From JBCCFW01 sp039029535 (GTDB lineage Bacteria; Acidobacteriota; JBCCFW01), in assembly GCA_039029535.1 (NCBI GenBank), contig JBCCFW010000121.1, positions 1 to 23,306 of the forward strand: 23,306 nucleotides of DNA. The letters are read 5' to 3'. The notes beneath the pieces were generated by a model that searched no databases, was not told the origin of the DNA, and was given only the letters and a program-made list of their open reading frames with translations. A program made the translations under genes and the position numbers. Positions 1-7,158 of the stretch are shown piece after piece (position 1 is the first letter of the stretch; each line of letters opens with the position of its first letter).

Positions 1-165
1 ACGCCGATGGTCATCGACAACATCGTCACTCCCGACGATCTCACCGACCTGACCTTCGACGACACCACGGCGATGGGCGAGACGATCTTCTTCTACCGTC
101 TCTTCCAGGCCGACTGTGGTGGCATCGAGAGCGACGAGCCCACTCCGGAGCCCCCGGGACCCTGA
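1..165 (+). CDS. C-terminal end of a secreted FN3-like protein (5' end outside window)
   Basis: An open frame runs from the first base to a TGA at 163-165, giving the last 54 residues of a protein. The tail contains a beta-strand segment FFYRLFQADCGG followed by an acidic, Pro-rich end (DEPTPEPPGP). The same type of ending (FCYRVRQADCDGVEG) closes the metalloprotease at 1346-5203, so this is probably the last strand of an FN3-like domain in a related secreted protein. A strong terminator follows at 191-223. The catalytic or N-terminal part lies outside the window, so the function is unknown. The reading frame is clear; the family link is an inference from a short match. Confidence 0.7.
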   Translation, partial: TPMVIDNIVTPDDLTDLTFDDTTAMGETIFFYRLFQADCGGIESDEPTPEPPGP

Positions 166-190
166 TCCCGTCCCGCTTCGGTGACTGAGA

Positions 191-223
191 CGACCGCGGT
201 GGTCCCCGAGACCGCCGCGGTCG
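191..223 (+). terminator. Intrinsic terminator-like hairpin after the partial gene
   Basis: A 14-bp stem (191-204 with 210-223) closes a 5-base loop (cccga), with one G-U pair and no mismatch. It begins 25 bases after the stop codon and is followed by a short T stretch (gtttcg). The stem is very GC-rich and the T tract weak, as often seen in high-GC genomes. Confidence 0.7.
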
Positions 224-396
224 TTTCGCGTTCAGGGCTCACGAAATGCAGCTCCGCCTGTCAGGTTGAGGCTGGGGGCGTGTTGTTCTCGGCAGCACGG
301 TGGTCGTGACCCGTCGGGTGGTCTGACGAGCCGGTCGTCGTGCTGAGCTCGCGCACCGCGTCACGAAACGCGGAGGACGCACCGGACCTGAACGAC

Positions 397-1161
397 ATGA
401 ACCTGATGCGCTCGGCACTCACCCTCGGCTCCCTCCTCGTGGTCGGCACCCTGCTGGCTCCCTCCACGGCGCTCGGCCTCGATCCCAGCAACCCCGCCAA
501 CCCCTACGACTTCCACGGCGCCCTCCACAACCGCGGCTTGGATCGGATCATCGCCGAGCGAGAGACGCTGGGTACGAGTCGGGAAGAGGTCGGCGCCCGG
601 GTCGTCCAGATCGCCCTCCAGTTCACCTGTGGCGAGGGCTCGGTCGAGCGCTGCGGCTATCAGCACTGCCCGGACGTCGATCCGCTGGACGTCGTGCTCC
701 TGCTGCACCGGCGGCTCGAGTCCAGCCGTGACGAGGTGTTGGACTTCGCCGGCCTGGAAGGGGCCCAGCGAGAGGCCGCCCACGAGATCTATGAGGCCCT
801 CGAGATCATGAGCAACCGACGCCTCGACCCGCTGTCCCGAGCGCGCAGCGCGATCGCCCAGATCCGTCAGGCCGAGCACCGCCTCCTTCGCGCGGCGGGC
901 GCCCGCGAGTCCGAGGTCATCCTCCAGGCGGCGTCGGTGGCTCGCTACTCCTGTGCCTACTGGGCGAAGGAAGCCACGCGCGAGGCGACGATCTGGACGC
1001 TCCCGGGCGATGACGACCCGCGCCCGCTCGGTCCCATCGCCTGGGGCACCGCCTTGATCTCCGATTACGAGTTCGCCGTGATGGGCTCGGTCTTCGGACC
1101 CATGGCCGGCGGCGCGGCGGGCATCGCCGCCTCGGCCTTCGTCATCCTGGTCACCGGCTGA
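397..1161 (+). CDS. Small secreted protein with glycine-zipper-like C-terminal segment, unknown function
   Basis: This is a 254-residue protein if started at ATG 397. That start gives a typical signal peptide: MNLMRSAL, a hydrophobic core to about residue 22, and a likely cleavage after STALG near residue 27. The open frame extends back to a GTG at 340, but that leader is polar and unlike a signal peptide; ATG 406 is also possible. No good ribosome-binding site decides the start. The mature protein begins with NPYDFHGALHNRGLD, then a charged helical middle with Cys at about 78, 86 and 91 and one in RYSCAYW. The last 30 residues are Gly/Ala-rich and hydrophobic (VFGPMAGGAAGIAASAF). From memory, secreted hypothetical proteins of Bacteroidota and other phyla share an NPYD...HN..LD start and a Gly-rich tail; this was not checked. 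It is followed by its own terminator, so it appears monocistronic. Confidence 0.75.
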   Translation: MNLMRSALTLGSLLVVGTLLAPSTALGLDPSNPANPYDFHGALHNRGLDRIIAERETLGTSREEVGARVVQIALQFTCGEGSVERCGYQHCPDVDPLDVVLLLHRRLESSRDEVLDFAGLEGAQREAAHEIYEALEIMSNRRLDPLSRARSAIAQIRQAEHRLLRAAGARESEVILQAASVARYSCAYWAKEATREATIWTLPGDDDPRPLGPIAWGTALISDYEFAVMGSVFGPMAGGAAGIAASAFVILVTG

Positions 1162-1199
1162 ACGGGAGGCTGCGGGGCTCGCCCCGCTCCGCTTCGTCT

Positions 1200-1229
1200 G
1201 GCCGCGGCGGCTCCCGAGCTGCCGCGGCC
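1200..1229 (+). terminator. Intrinsic terminator-like hairpin after the small secreted protein
   Basis: A 13-bp GC-rich stem (1200-1212 with 1217-1229, one wobble pair) closes a 4-base loop (cccg) and is followed by gtctt. It lies 38 bases after the stop codon. Its core (gccgcgg, loop cccg) closely resembles the hairpin at 191-223. Confidence 0.7.
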
Positions 1230-1333
1230 GTCTTGCATTCCGGACCATTCGAGCGCGGTTCGGGTCGGGTCGGTCGCTGACGACTTGCCGTGGAGCGGTG
1301 CGGCAGGCGACGATCCTTCCGAGCTTCGTCACC

Positions 1334-1339
1334 GGGAGG
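1334..1339 (+). promoter_or_regulatory. Ribosome-binding site that fixes the GTG start of the metalloprotease
   Basis: GGGAGG ends 6 bases before the GTG at 1346. The GTG product begins with an ideal signal peptide (MRVLVTALVVCLLAGSALA), which the earlier ATG at 1298 would bury behind 16 extra residues. Both facts favour the GTG. Confidence 0.8.
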
Positions 1340-1345
1340 TCCGTC

Positions 1346-4300
1346 GTGAGAGTCCTCGTCACCGCCCTCGTCGTCTGCCTGCTCGCCGGCTCCGCCCTGG
1401 CCATCCAGCCACCTCGGGAGCCGGGCGACCTCCTCACGGCCTGGTCGCTGCCACGACAGGACGCCGGTGACGCCGCCTGGTCGCGGCAGCGCGCGTCGGC
1501 CTCTCCAGCCTGGAGTCGCTTCACCACGGAGGCCGGCGGGAGCTGGCAGGTCCGCTGGGATCGCGTCACCGACCGGCCGGCCCTGTTCTTTGGCTCGGGC
1601 CTGCCAGTCGTGCCCGGTCGGGGCAACGAGCTGAGCTGGAGCGATGTCGGCCTGGCCGGCGACCCGGGTCGTGCGGCGACGCTCGATCACCTCGTGCAGT
1701 GGTCCCGGCAGCTCCTGCAGCGACACCCCGAGCTGCTTCGCGTTCCGGCGCGGGCGACGCTGCGGCGATCGTCGGGCACGCTGCTCTTCGAGCGACGACC
1801 GATCGCTCAGGTGGCCTTCCACGTCGAGGTCGATGGCGTGCCGGTGTCGGACGCGCTGGTCGTCCTGCGCTTCCACTCCGGCAACTTGGTTCAAGCGGGC
1901 GTGAGCCGCGTTCACGAGAGCCTGAGCGAGGCCGCCACCACGCCGGTGATCGCTGCCGCGTCGGCCCTGGAGCGGACGCTGGTGACGCTCGAGCAGGTCC
2001 TGGGGCCGAGCGCTCACGGGCCACGGGAGACCGTCGAGGCCGGTCGCCTGCTGCTCTTACCCGTCGCGGCGGAGTCCGGTGGGCTCGACTACCGCCTCGC
2101 CTGGGACGTGCGGTTTCGACTCGAGGGCGCGCACCCGACCTGGGGAGCGCTGGTCGACGCGAGGACCGGTGAGCTGATCCGGCTCCGTGACGAGAACGCG
2201 CACGCCTGCGAAACGCCGCCGGTGCCCACCGGTCGCGTGCGGGGTGGCGTCTTCCTCGCCCGGCTCGAGGAGCAAGCCGAGCAGGTTCGAGGGATGCCGC
2301 ACGCCTCGGCGGAACAGGGCGGTCCGCTCGCCGTCGATCGCAACGGTCACTTCGAGGGCGACGCCGCCCTGGCCGCGACCGGCACGCTCGATGGCACCTA
2401 CTTCAGCATCGAGTGCGTGGACTGTCCCGACGCCTCGGTGACGGCCGACACCGGCCTCGATCTCGACCTGGGCTTCGGAGGCGACGACCGGATGAGCAAC
2501 GGCTTCTCCACGTCGGCCGAGCGGAGCTGCTACTACCACCTCAACGGTGTCCGCTCGATGGCGGCGAAACATCTCGCCGACGGCGACACCGGTGGCTTCC
2601 TCGACGCTCAGCTACCGGCCCGGGTGAACCTCGACGACGACTGCAACGCCTTCTGGAACGGCACCTCGGTGAACTTCTTCACCTCCGGCGGGGGCTGCAA
2701 CAACACCGGGCTCATCGCCGACGTCATGCAGCACGAGTGGGGCCACGCCATCGACCAGGCGACGCGCCTGCGGGGCGCGGGCACCGACCGGGCACGAGGG
2801 GAGGGGATGTCCGACGTCGTCGCCTTCCTCACGACTCACGACCCGAATCTCGGTCCGTACTTCCGGGTCGGCGTGCCCCGCGGCATCCGTCATGCCGACG
2901 ACGCCGTCTCGGGCCTGCGCACGGTGAGCAACATCGCCGACTTCTGCCCCGACGGCGGTGGTCCGCTGGGTCGCCAGGTCCACTGCGAGGGCAACATCTT
3001 CTCGCAGGTCAACTGGTACCTCGGCGAGCTGCTCCGGGCCAAGCTCGGAGACCACGGCGGCTGGTACCAGCTCGAGCGTCTCTTCTATCAGTCGCTGCCG
3101 ATCTCGGACACGTACCTCCCCGACGAGACGGACTCGGCCTACGACGCCTACGTGCTCATCGACGACGACGATGGCGACCTCGCCAACGGCACGCCCAACG
3201 GGACCGAGATCCTCGAGGCCTTCGAGCGTCACGAGACCGCGAGCACGCCCTCGGTCGGCGACTCTCCCGACTGCGTGCCACCCGCGGCTCCGGTGGTCAC
3301 CAGCGAGGTCGTCATCGAGGACGGCACGCGCCTGGTCGGCGTGCGGTTGAGCTGGGAGCCGGTGCCCGGCGTCGTCGAGTACGTCGTCTCACGCAGCGAG
3401 ATCGAGGGCGACACGGGCCATCAGCTCCTCGCGTTCCTGCCACCGGGGACGACCGAGCATGTCGACCCGCACCTGTTCGATGGGCTCGGCTACAGCTACT
3501 TCGTGCGTGCGCTCGGCGCCGATGGCTGCTTCTCGATCGAAGGAGAGGCGACGACGGCCGGCACGGCGCGCCTGACCCTGGTGAGCCTCGGCTCGGACGA
3601 CTCGGTGGGCTGGAGCAACGACAACGGTCGCATCGAGCCCGGAGATCTCATCGCCCTTCCGACCCGCCTCCGCTGCGAGATCGCCGACGCGGCCCACGTG
3701 GAGATGAGGATGACCAGCGGTGACCCGCGGCTGGAGGTCGTCGTGGACCAGGTCGTTCACGGGGCCATGGGCGCGGGTGACACCCGCAGCACGCTCAGCC
3801 CGTTCACGGTGCTCGTCGGTCGCGACGTGGCCTGCGGCGAGTTCCTGCCCGTCGACATCGAGCTCGAGGTGGACGGCCGATGTCGGACCGAGCGTCATCT
3901 CCTCGAGGTGGGGGAGGTCGTCATCGAAAACGTCCTCACGCGCGACTTCGAGAACCCCTCGGGCTGGACCGTCGATCCCGACGGCACCGACGACGCCACC
4001 ACCGGCATCTGGGTGCGTGAGGATCCCAACCCCACCGGACCTCAGCCCGACGACGACGTGAGCGAGGACGGCGTGCGGGCGTGGATCACCGGCAACGACC
4101 CGGCGCCCGGCGCGGGCACCGACGACATCGACGACGGCTGCACGACCCTGCTTTCGAGTCGCTTCGACATGGGCGGCACCGCTGGGCTGGAGCTCGCCTA
4201 CTGGCGCTTCTACCACCTCGTCATCGTTCTCGACGACGCGCTCACCGTCGAGATCTCCAACGACGACGGGATGAGCTGGGACGTGCTCGAGCAACTCACC

Positions 4301-5203
4301 GAGGGCACGGGCGGCTGGCAGGACGCGGTCTTCGATCTCGACACCGTGCTCGGTGGTCCCGCTGACGTCCTCCGACTGCGCTACACCGCCTGCGATCAGG
4401 GCGAACCGTCGCAGACCGAGGCGGGTCTCGATGAGCTCCGCTTCCGTCGCCCACCGCGTCTGGAGTGCGCGCCGGTCGTGCCGCCGCCGGCGGAGCTGCA
4501 GCTCGTCGACGCCGTCGTGCTCGACGACGGCAGCGGCCCCGGTGACGTCGGCAACGGGAACGGTTGGCTCGATCCCGGAGAGACGGCCCGGCTCGTCTTC
4601 ACGCTCGAGAACGTCTCGTTCGGGACGGCGAGCGCCATCTCCGGCGAGGTGAGCTTCGTGTCGGCACCGGCCGCGGCGGCCGGGGCCGACACCACGACGA
4701 CTTGGCCTGATCTCGCGCGAGGGGAGAGCGGGCCCTCCGGCAGTGACGACCCGGCGCACGTCGCCGTGACACTCCCGCGTCCCGGCGTCGACTGCGGTGA
4801 GCTGCTCGAGGTGATGCTGCGCGTGACCTACACCGGTGAGGACGGGGTCGAGCAGGTGCTCGAGGAGACCGTCCGCTTCGACATCGGGCAACCCCGCCCG
4901 GGCGAGGAGCCTCTCTGCGAGGGGGCGCGGGGCTGTGAGGTCCTGCCGGCGCCCGGGCCGGTCGGTCCGGTGCTGCGCGTGACACGCACCGAAGCCGGCG
5001 AGGCCCGGCTGAGCTGGGACGGACTTCCGCGGCTCGACGAGGGGAGCTTCGTCGTCGACAAGGGGGCGTCGCCCGACCGTCTCGACTCGAGGTTGACGCC
5101 GCCGGGTCACGTCGATGGCTTCGCGCTCGATCCGGAGAACCCGAGCCCGCTCTTCTGCTACCGCGTCCGTCAGGCCGACTGCGACGGGGTCGAGGGACCG
5201 TAG
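1346..5203 (+). CDS. Secreted M36-like (fungalysin-type) zinc metalloprotease with C-terminal FN3 and jelly-roll domains
   Basis: This is a 1285-residue exported protein. Residues 1-19 form a signal peptide. A propeptide-like region spans roughly 30-300. The zinc site is HEWGH at 463-467, with the third ligand in GEGMSD (Glu486), the gluzincin arrangement used by M36 fungalysin-like peptidases. After the catalytic domain come an FN3-like domain (about 645-740, with VRLSWEPVPGVVEYVVSRSE), a beta-sandwich module opening WSNDNGRIEPGD (about 755-860), a MAM/jelly-roll-like domain (about 868-1033, with SGWTVDPDG and WQDAVFDLD), a second NGNGWLDPGE-type module (about 1052-1150), and a final FN3-like domain to the C-terminus. 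It probably degrades extracellular protein, with the C-terminal domains binding surfaces or substrate. No cell-wall sorting motif is seen. The stop is 10 bp from the convergent phosphatase gene. Family confidence is good; the substrate is unknown. Confidence 0.88.
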   Translation: MRVLVTALVVCLLAGSALAIQPPREPGDLLTAWSLPRQDAGDAAWSRQRASASPAWSRFTTEAGGSWQVRWDRVTDRPALFFGSGLPVVPGRGNELSWSDVGLAGDPGRAATLDHLVQWSRQLLQRHPELLRVPARATLRRSSGTLLFERRPIAQVAFHVEVDGVPVSDALVVLRFHSGNLVQAGVSRVHESLSEAATTPVIAAASALERTLVTLEQVLGPSAHGPRETVEAGRLLLLPVAAESGGLDYRLAWDVRFRLEGAHPTWGALVDARTGELIRLRDENAHACETPPVPTGRVRGGVFLARLEEQAEQVRGMPHASAEQGGPLAVDRNGHFEGDAALAATGTLDGTYFSIECVDCPDASVTADTGLDLDLGFGGDDRMSNGFSTSAERSCYYHLNGVRSMAAKHLADGDTGGFLDAQLPARVNLDDDCNAFWNGTSVNFFTSGGGCNNTGLIADVMQHEWGHAIDQATRLRGAGTDRARGEGMSDVVAFLTTHDPNLGPYFRVGVPRGIRHADDAVSGLRTVSNIADFCPDGGGPLGRQVHCEGNIFSQVNWYLGELLRAKLGDHGGWYQLERLFYQSLPISDTYLPDETDSAYDAYVLIDDDDGDLANGTPNGTEILEAFERHETASTPSVGDSPDCVPPAAPVVTSEVVIEDGTRLVGVRLSWEPVPGVVEYVVSRSEIEGDTGHQLLAFLPPGTTEHVDPHLFDGLGYSYFVRALGADGCFSIEGEATTAGTARLTLVSLGSDDSVGWSNDNGRIEPGDLIALPTRLRCEIADAAHVEMRMTSGDPRLEVVVDQVVHGAMGAGDTRSTLSPFTVLVGRDVACGEFLPVDIELEVDGRCRTERHLLEVGEVVIENVLTRDFENPSGWTVDPDGTDDATTGIWVREDPNPTGPQPDDDVSEDGVRAWITGNDPAPGAGTDDIDDGCTTLLSSRFDMGGTAGLELAYWRFYHLVIVLDDALTVEISNDDGMSWDVLEQLTEGTGGWQDAVFDLDTVLGGPADVLRLRYTACDQGEPSQTEAGLDELRFRRPPRLECAPVVPPPAELQLVDAVVLDDGSGPGDVGNGNGWLDPGETARLVFTLENVSFGTASAISGEVSFVSAPAAAAGADTTTTWPDLARGESGPSGSDDPAHVAVTLPRPGVDCGELLEVMLRVTYTGEDGVEQVLEETVRFDIGQPRPGEEPLCEGARGCEVLPAPGPVGPVLRVTRTEAGEARLSWDGLPRLDEGSFVVDKGASPDRLDSRLTPPGHVDGFALDPENPSPLFCYRVRQADCDGVEGP

Positions 5204-5213
5204 CGCCGCCGAG

Positions 5214-5705
5214 TCAGCGCTGGAGCCTCGCGGGCAAGCTCAGGAGCCAATCGCGCTGCGTGGCGTTGTCGGGGACGCGGACGCCGCGGACCGACGAGAT
5301 CGCCTCGATGGCCTGCTCGCCGCTCCAGCCCAGGTGCACCAGCACCGAGCCGGCGAGGAGCGTGGCGCGTCCGATGCCCATCCAGCAGTGGGCGACGAGA
5401 CGCTTGCCTCCACGGACCTTGTCCGCGATGCGCGCGGCGAGGTCGATGAGGGCCTGCTCGTCGGTGGGGACGCGAAGGTCGCCGATGGGGTGCTCGAAGT
5501 ACTCCATCCCGAGCTCGGCGGCGATCCGTCCTTCCTGCTCGAGCCCCGCGTCATGGATCTCGCGAGGACCGAGGAGGCTGACCAGGATGTCGGCCTGCAG
5601 GGCCAACTCTTCGAGAGCCAGGCGCAGCTCGGCGCCGCCGGGAGGCTTGGGGCAGGTTCCGACCGCACCAACCTCGAGACCGTCGACGAAGAACGGCCCC
5701 CTCAC
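5214..5705 (-). CDS. Protein-tyrosine / dual-specificity phosphatase-like protein
   Basis: This is a 163-residue cytoplasmic protein started at a GTG that overlaps the purN stop codon in the sequence GTGA, which suggests translational coupling. The P-loop is HCWMGIGR, a C-x5-R signature with nucleophile Cys107 and phosphate-binding Arg113. A candidate general acid is Asp76 in HPIGDLRVP, and the downstream helix and NATQRDWLL end fit the family fold. Tyrosine and dual-specificity phosphatases hydrolyse phosphate esters on proteins or small molecules; the substrate cannot be read here. The open frame continues far upstream through purN, but that part is an Arg/Pro-rich shadow. It is the last gene of the minus-strand operon and meets the metalloprotease tail to tail. 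Confidence 0.85.
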   Translation of the reverse strand: MRGPFFVDGLEVGAVGTCPKPPGGAELRLALEELALQADILVSLLGPREIHDAGLEQEGRIAAELGMEYFEHPIGDLRVPTDEQALIDLAARIADKVRGGKRLVAHCWMGIGRATLLAGSVLVHLGWSGEQAIEAISSVRGVRVPDNATQRDWLLSLPARLQR

Positions 5706-6304
5706 GACGGGAGCTCCAGGGTGCCGTCCGCGATCTGCTGGAGCACGGCCGGATAGAGCCGGTGCTCTTGCTCGAGCACGCGCGCGGCGAGCGTGTCCGG
5801 GTCGTCGCCGGGGAGCACCGGGACCTCGGCCTGAGCGAGGACGTCGCCGCGGTCGTACTCCTCGTCGACGAGGTGCACGCTCACGCCGCTGGTCGTGTCG
5901 CCGGCAGCGAGCACGGCTTCGTGGACCCGACGACCGAAGCAACCCGGACCACCGTGACGAGGCAGCAGCGAGGGGTGGACGTTGAGGATGCGTCCCGGGA
6001 ACGCCGAGAGCAGGGGAGGACCGACCTTCTTCATGTAGCCTGCGAGGCACACGAGATTCACGTCGTGCTCATGCAGCCGTTCGGCGATGGCGGCGTCGCG
6101 CGAGTCCGGGTCGTCGTGGGTCGTGTCGTTGATCTTGTAGGCCGGCAGGTCCTCGCGCTCGGCTCGCTGGAGGGCGCCGGACTTGGCGTTGTTGCTGACG
6201 AGCACGCGGGGCTCGGCCCGCAGGCGTCCTTCCCGACAGGCGTCGAGGATCGCCTGGAAGTTGCTGCCTCCATGGGAGGCGAGGAATCCGAGCCTGAGGT
6301 CCAC
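5702..6304 (-). CDS. purN: Phosphoribosylglycinamide formyltransferase
   Basis: PurN transfers the formyl group of 10-formyl-tetrahydrofolate to GAR, the third step of purine synthesis, in the cytoplasm. The 200-residue length is typical. Visible signatures are the N-terminal phosphate loop SHGGSN (10-15), LAGYMK (87-92), the catalytic Asn108 and His110 in NVHPSLLP, and the conserved Asp151 in DEEYDRGDV. The segment PRHGGPGCFGRRVHEAV resembles the variant with a Gly-rich loop rather than the E. coli form. The start is a GTG; GGAG lies about 10 bases upstream inside the end of the acetyltransferase gene. It sits 6 bp after that gene and overlaps the phosphatase start, so all three are likely one transcript. 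Confidence 0.95.
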   Translation of the reverse strand: MDLRLGFLASHGGSNFQAILDACREGRLRAEPRVLVSNNAKSGALQRAEREDLPAYKINDTTHDDPDSRDAAIAERLHEHDVNLVCLAGYMKKVGPPLLSAFPGRILNVHPSLLPRHGGPGCFGRRVHEAVLAAGDTTSGVSVHLVDEEYDRGDVLAQAEVPVLPGDDPDTLAARVLEQEHRLYPAVLQQIADGTLELPS

Positions 6305-6310
6305 TGCGTG

Positions 6311-6895
6311 TCAGCTCCGCGTCCGTCGCGCGCGTCGGGCCCGTCGCCAGTCGTCCACCAGGAGCGCCCAGCGCTCGTGGTCCGACCAGCGGCCGGCGAT
6401 CTTCAGGTACCGCGGAGAGTATCCCTCACGGGTGAAGCTCGCCCGTCGAACCAGCGCGAGAGAGGCTGCGTTGGTGGGTTGGACGTTGGCCTCCACCCGG
6501 TGGAGACCCAGGTCGAGGAAGACGTGCTCGAGCATGAGCGCGAAGCCTTCGGTCATGTAGCCCTGGCCGGCGTGGGGGGCGCCGATCCAGTAGCCGAGGT
6601 AGGCGCTCTGGAAGATGCCGCCGACGATCTCGTTGGCGTTCACGCCGCCGAGGAGGGTGCCGTCCTCGGCCCGACAGAGGAGGAGGCGGGCGCAGCGCGG
6701 GTCCTTCCGACTGGCGAGGAGCTGGTCGAAGGGGTCGGGAGCGTCCGCTGCGGGGCGGGGCTCCCAGGGACGGAGGAAGCGGGCGCTGGCCGCGCGCAGC
6801 GACCCGAACGCGGCGCGGTCGCTCGGTGCCGGGAGGCGGAGGAGAGTGCGCGAGCCGCTGCGAATGGCGGGTCGGGAGCTGCGACGACGGGCCAA
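6311..6895 (-). CDS. RimJ/RimL-like GNAT N-acetyltransferase
   Basis: This is a GCN5-related acetyltransferase of the type that acetylates protein N-termini or small amines with acetyl-CoA. With the start used here (TTG at 6895) it has 194 residues, normal for the family. SRTLLRLPAPSDRAAF is the usual first strand. GYWIGAPHAGQGYMTEGFAL (101-120) holds the acetyl-CoA loop, and QPTNAASLALVRRASF carries the conserved Asn and Ser. The frame stays open upstream to an ATG at 6953-6955 and a TTG at 7129. Those extensions translate the terminator hairpin (EKAASGRPF) and the tRNA gene, so they are probably not coding. No clear ribosome-binding site supports any start, so the 5' end is uncertain. It is the first gene of the purN operon. 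Confidence 0.82.
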   Translation of the reverse strand: MARRRSSRPAIRSGSRTLLRLPAPSDRAAFGSLRAASARFLRPWEPRPAADAPDPFDQLLASRKDPRCARLLLCRAEDGTLLGGVNANEIVGGIFQSAYLGYWIGAPHAGQGYMTEGFALMLEHVFLDLGLHRVEANVQPTNAASLALVRRASFTREGYSPRYLKIAGRWSDHERWALLVDDWRRARRARRTRS

Positions 6896-6918
6896 GCTCG
6901 GGTCCGGAGGAGGAAAAG

Positions 6919-6946
6919 GAAAAGGCCGCCCGGAGGCGGCCTTTTC
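6919..6946 (-). terminator. Intrinsic terminator of tRNA-Glu
   Basis: A perfect 12-bp stem (6919-6930 with 6935-6946) closes a 4-base loop. Read on the minus strand, the hairpin flanks carry a TTTT run, followed by a second TTTT. It lies about 39 bases downstream of the tRNA 3' end and just before the acetyltransferase. Because the stem base is A/T paired, it could work in either direction. Confidence 0.85.
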
Positions 6947-6984
6947 GGCGGCCATGCGCTTCAGCGATGGCCTGGATGAGTCCG

Positions 6985-7059
6985 TGGTAGGGCTACGGGG
7001 ATTCGAACCCCGGTTTGATGGCTGAGAACCATCCGTCCTAACCCCTAGACGATAGCCCC
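6985..7059 (-). tRNA. tRNA-Glu, anticodon CTC, with encoded CCA
   Basis: The minus strand folds as a 75-nt tRNA. The acceptor stem is GGGGCTA with TAGCCCT (one G-U pair), followed by discriminator A and a genomically encoded CCA at 6985-6987. The anticodon stem GATGG/CCATC holds the loop TTCTCAG, giving anticodon CTC, which reads GAG. The T arm is CCGGGGTTCGAATCCCCG. A D arm with TAGGGGTTAGGA is present. A promoter lies directly upstream and a terminator downstream, so it is a single-gene unit. Confidence 0.96.
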
Positions 7060-7070
7060 ACGGGCCGCGG

Positions 7071-7099
7071 ATGATGTCACCGGTGGAGGGCGTGGTCAA
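7071..7099 (-). promoter_or_regulatory. Sigma-70-type promoter of tRNA-Glu
   Basis: On the minus strand TTGACC (7094-7099) is separated by exactly 17 bases from CATCAT (7071-7076). These match the -35 and -10 consensus at 5/6 and 4/6 positions. The expected transcription start would be about 5 bases before the mature tRNA 5' end at 7059, a short leader. Confidence 0.6.
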
Positions 7100-7149
7100 G
7101 CGGCTTCGAGGCCCTCCGGAATGAGACAATGCCCGACCGGAGCGCCCTC

Positions 7150-7153
7150 GGAG
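7150..7153 (+). promoter_or_regulatory. Ribosome-binding site choosing the tricorn protease start
   Basis: GGAG lies 5 bases before ATG 7159. The earlier in-frame ATG at 7129 has no comparable site and would add ten residues (MPDRSALGDP) that do not resemble the family. The ATG at 7159 is therefore preferred. Confidence 0.6.
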
Positions 7154-7158
7154 ATCCG

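Noticed and set aside
361..1626. 421-residue open frame on the minus strand across the small secreted protein and the metalloprotease start
   Set aside because: Arg-rich composition with no recognisable domain; it overlaps two genes with signal peptides and terminators on the plus strand. A typical GC-rich shadow frame.
6896..7129. Longer N-terminus for the acetyltransferase reaching TTG 7129 or ATG 6955
   Set aside because: It would translate the tRNA gene and/or the terminator hairpin. Its residues do not match the family.
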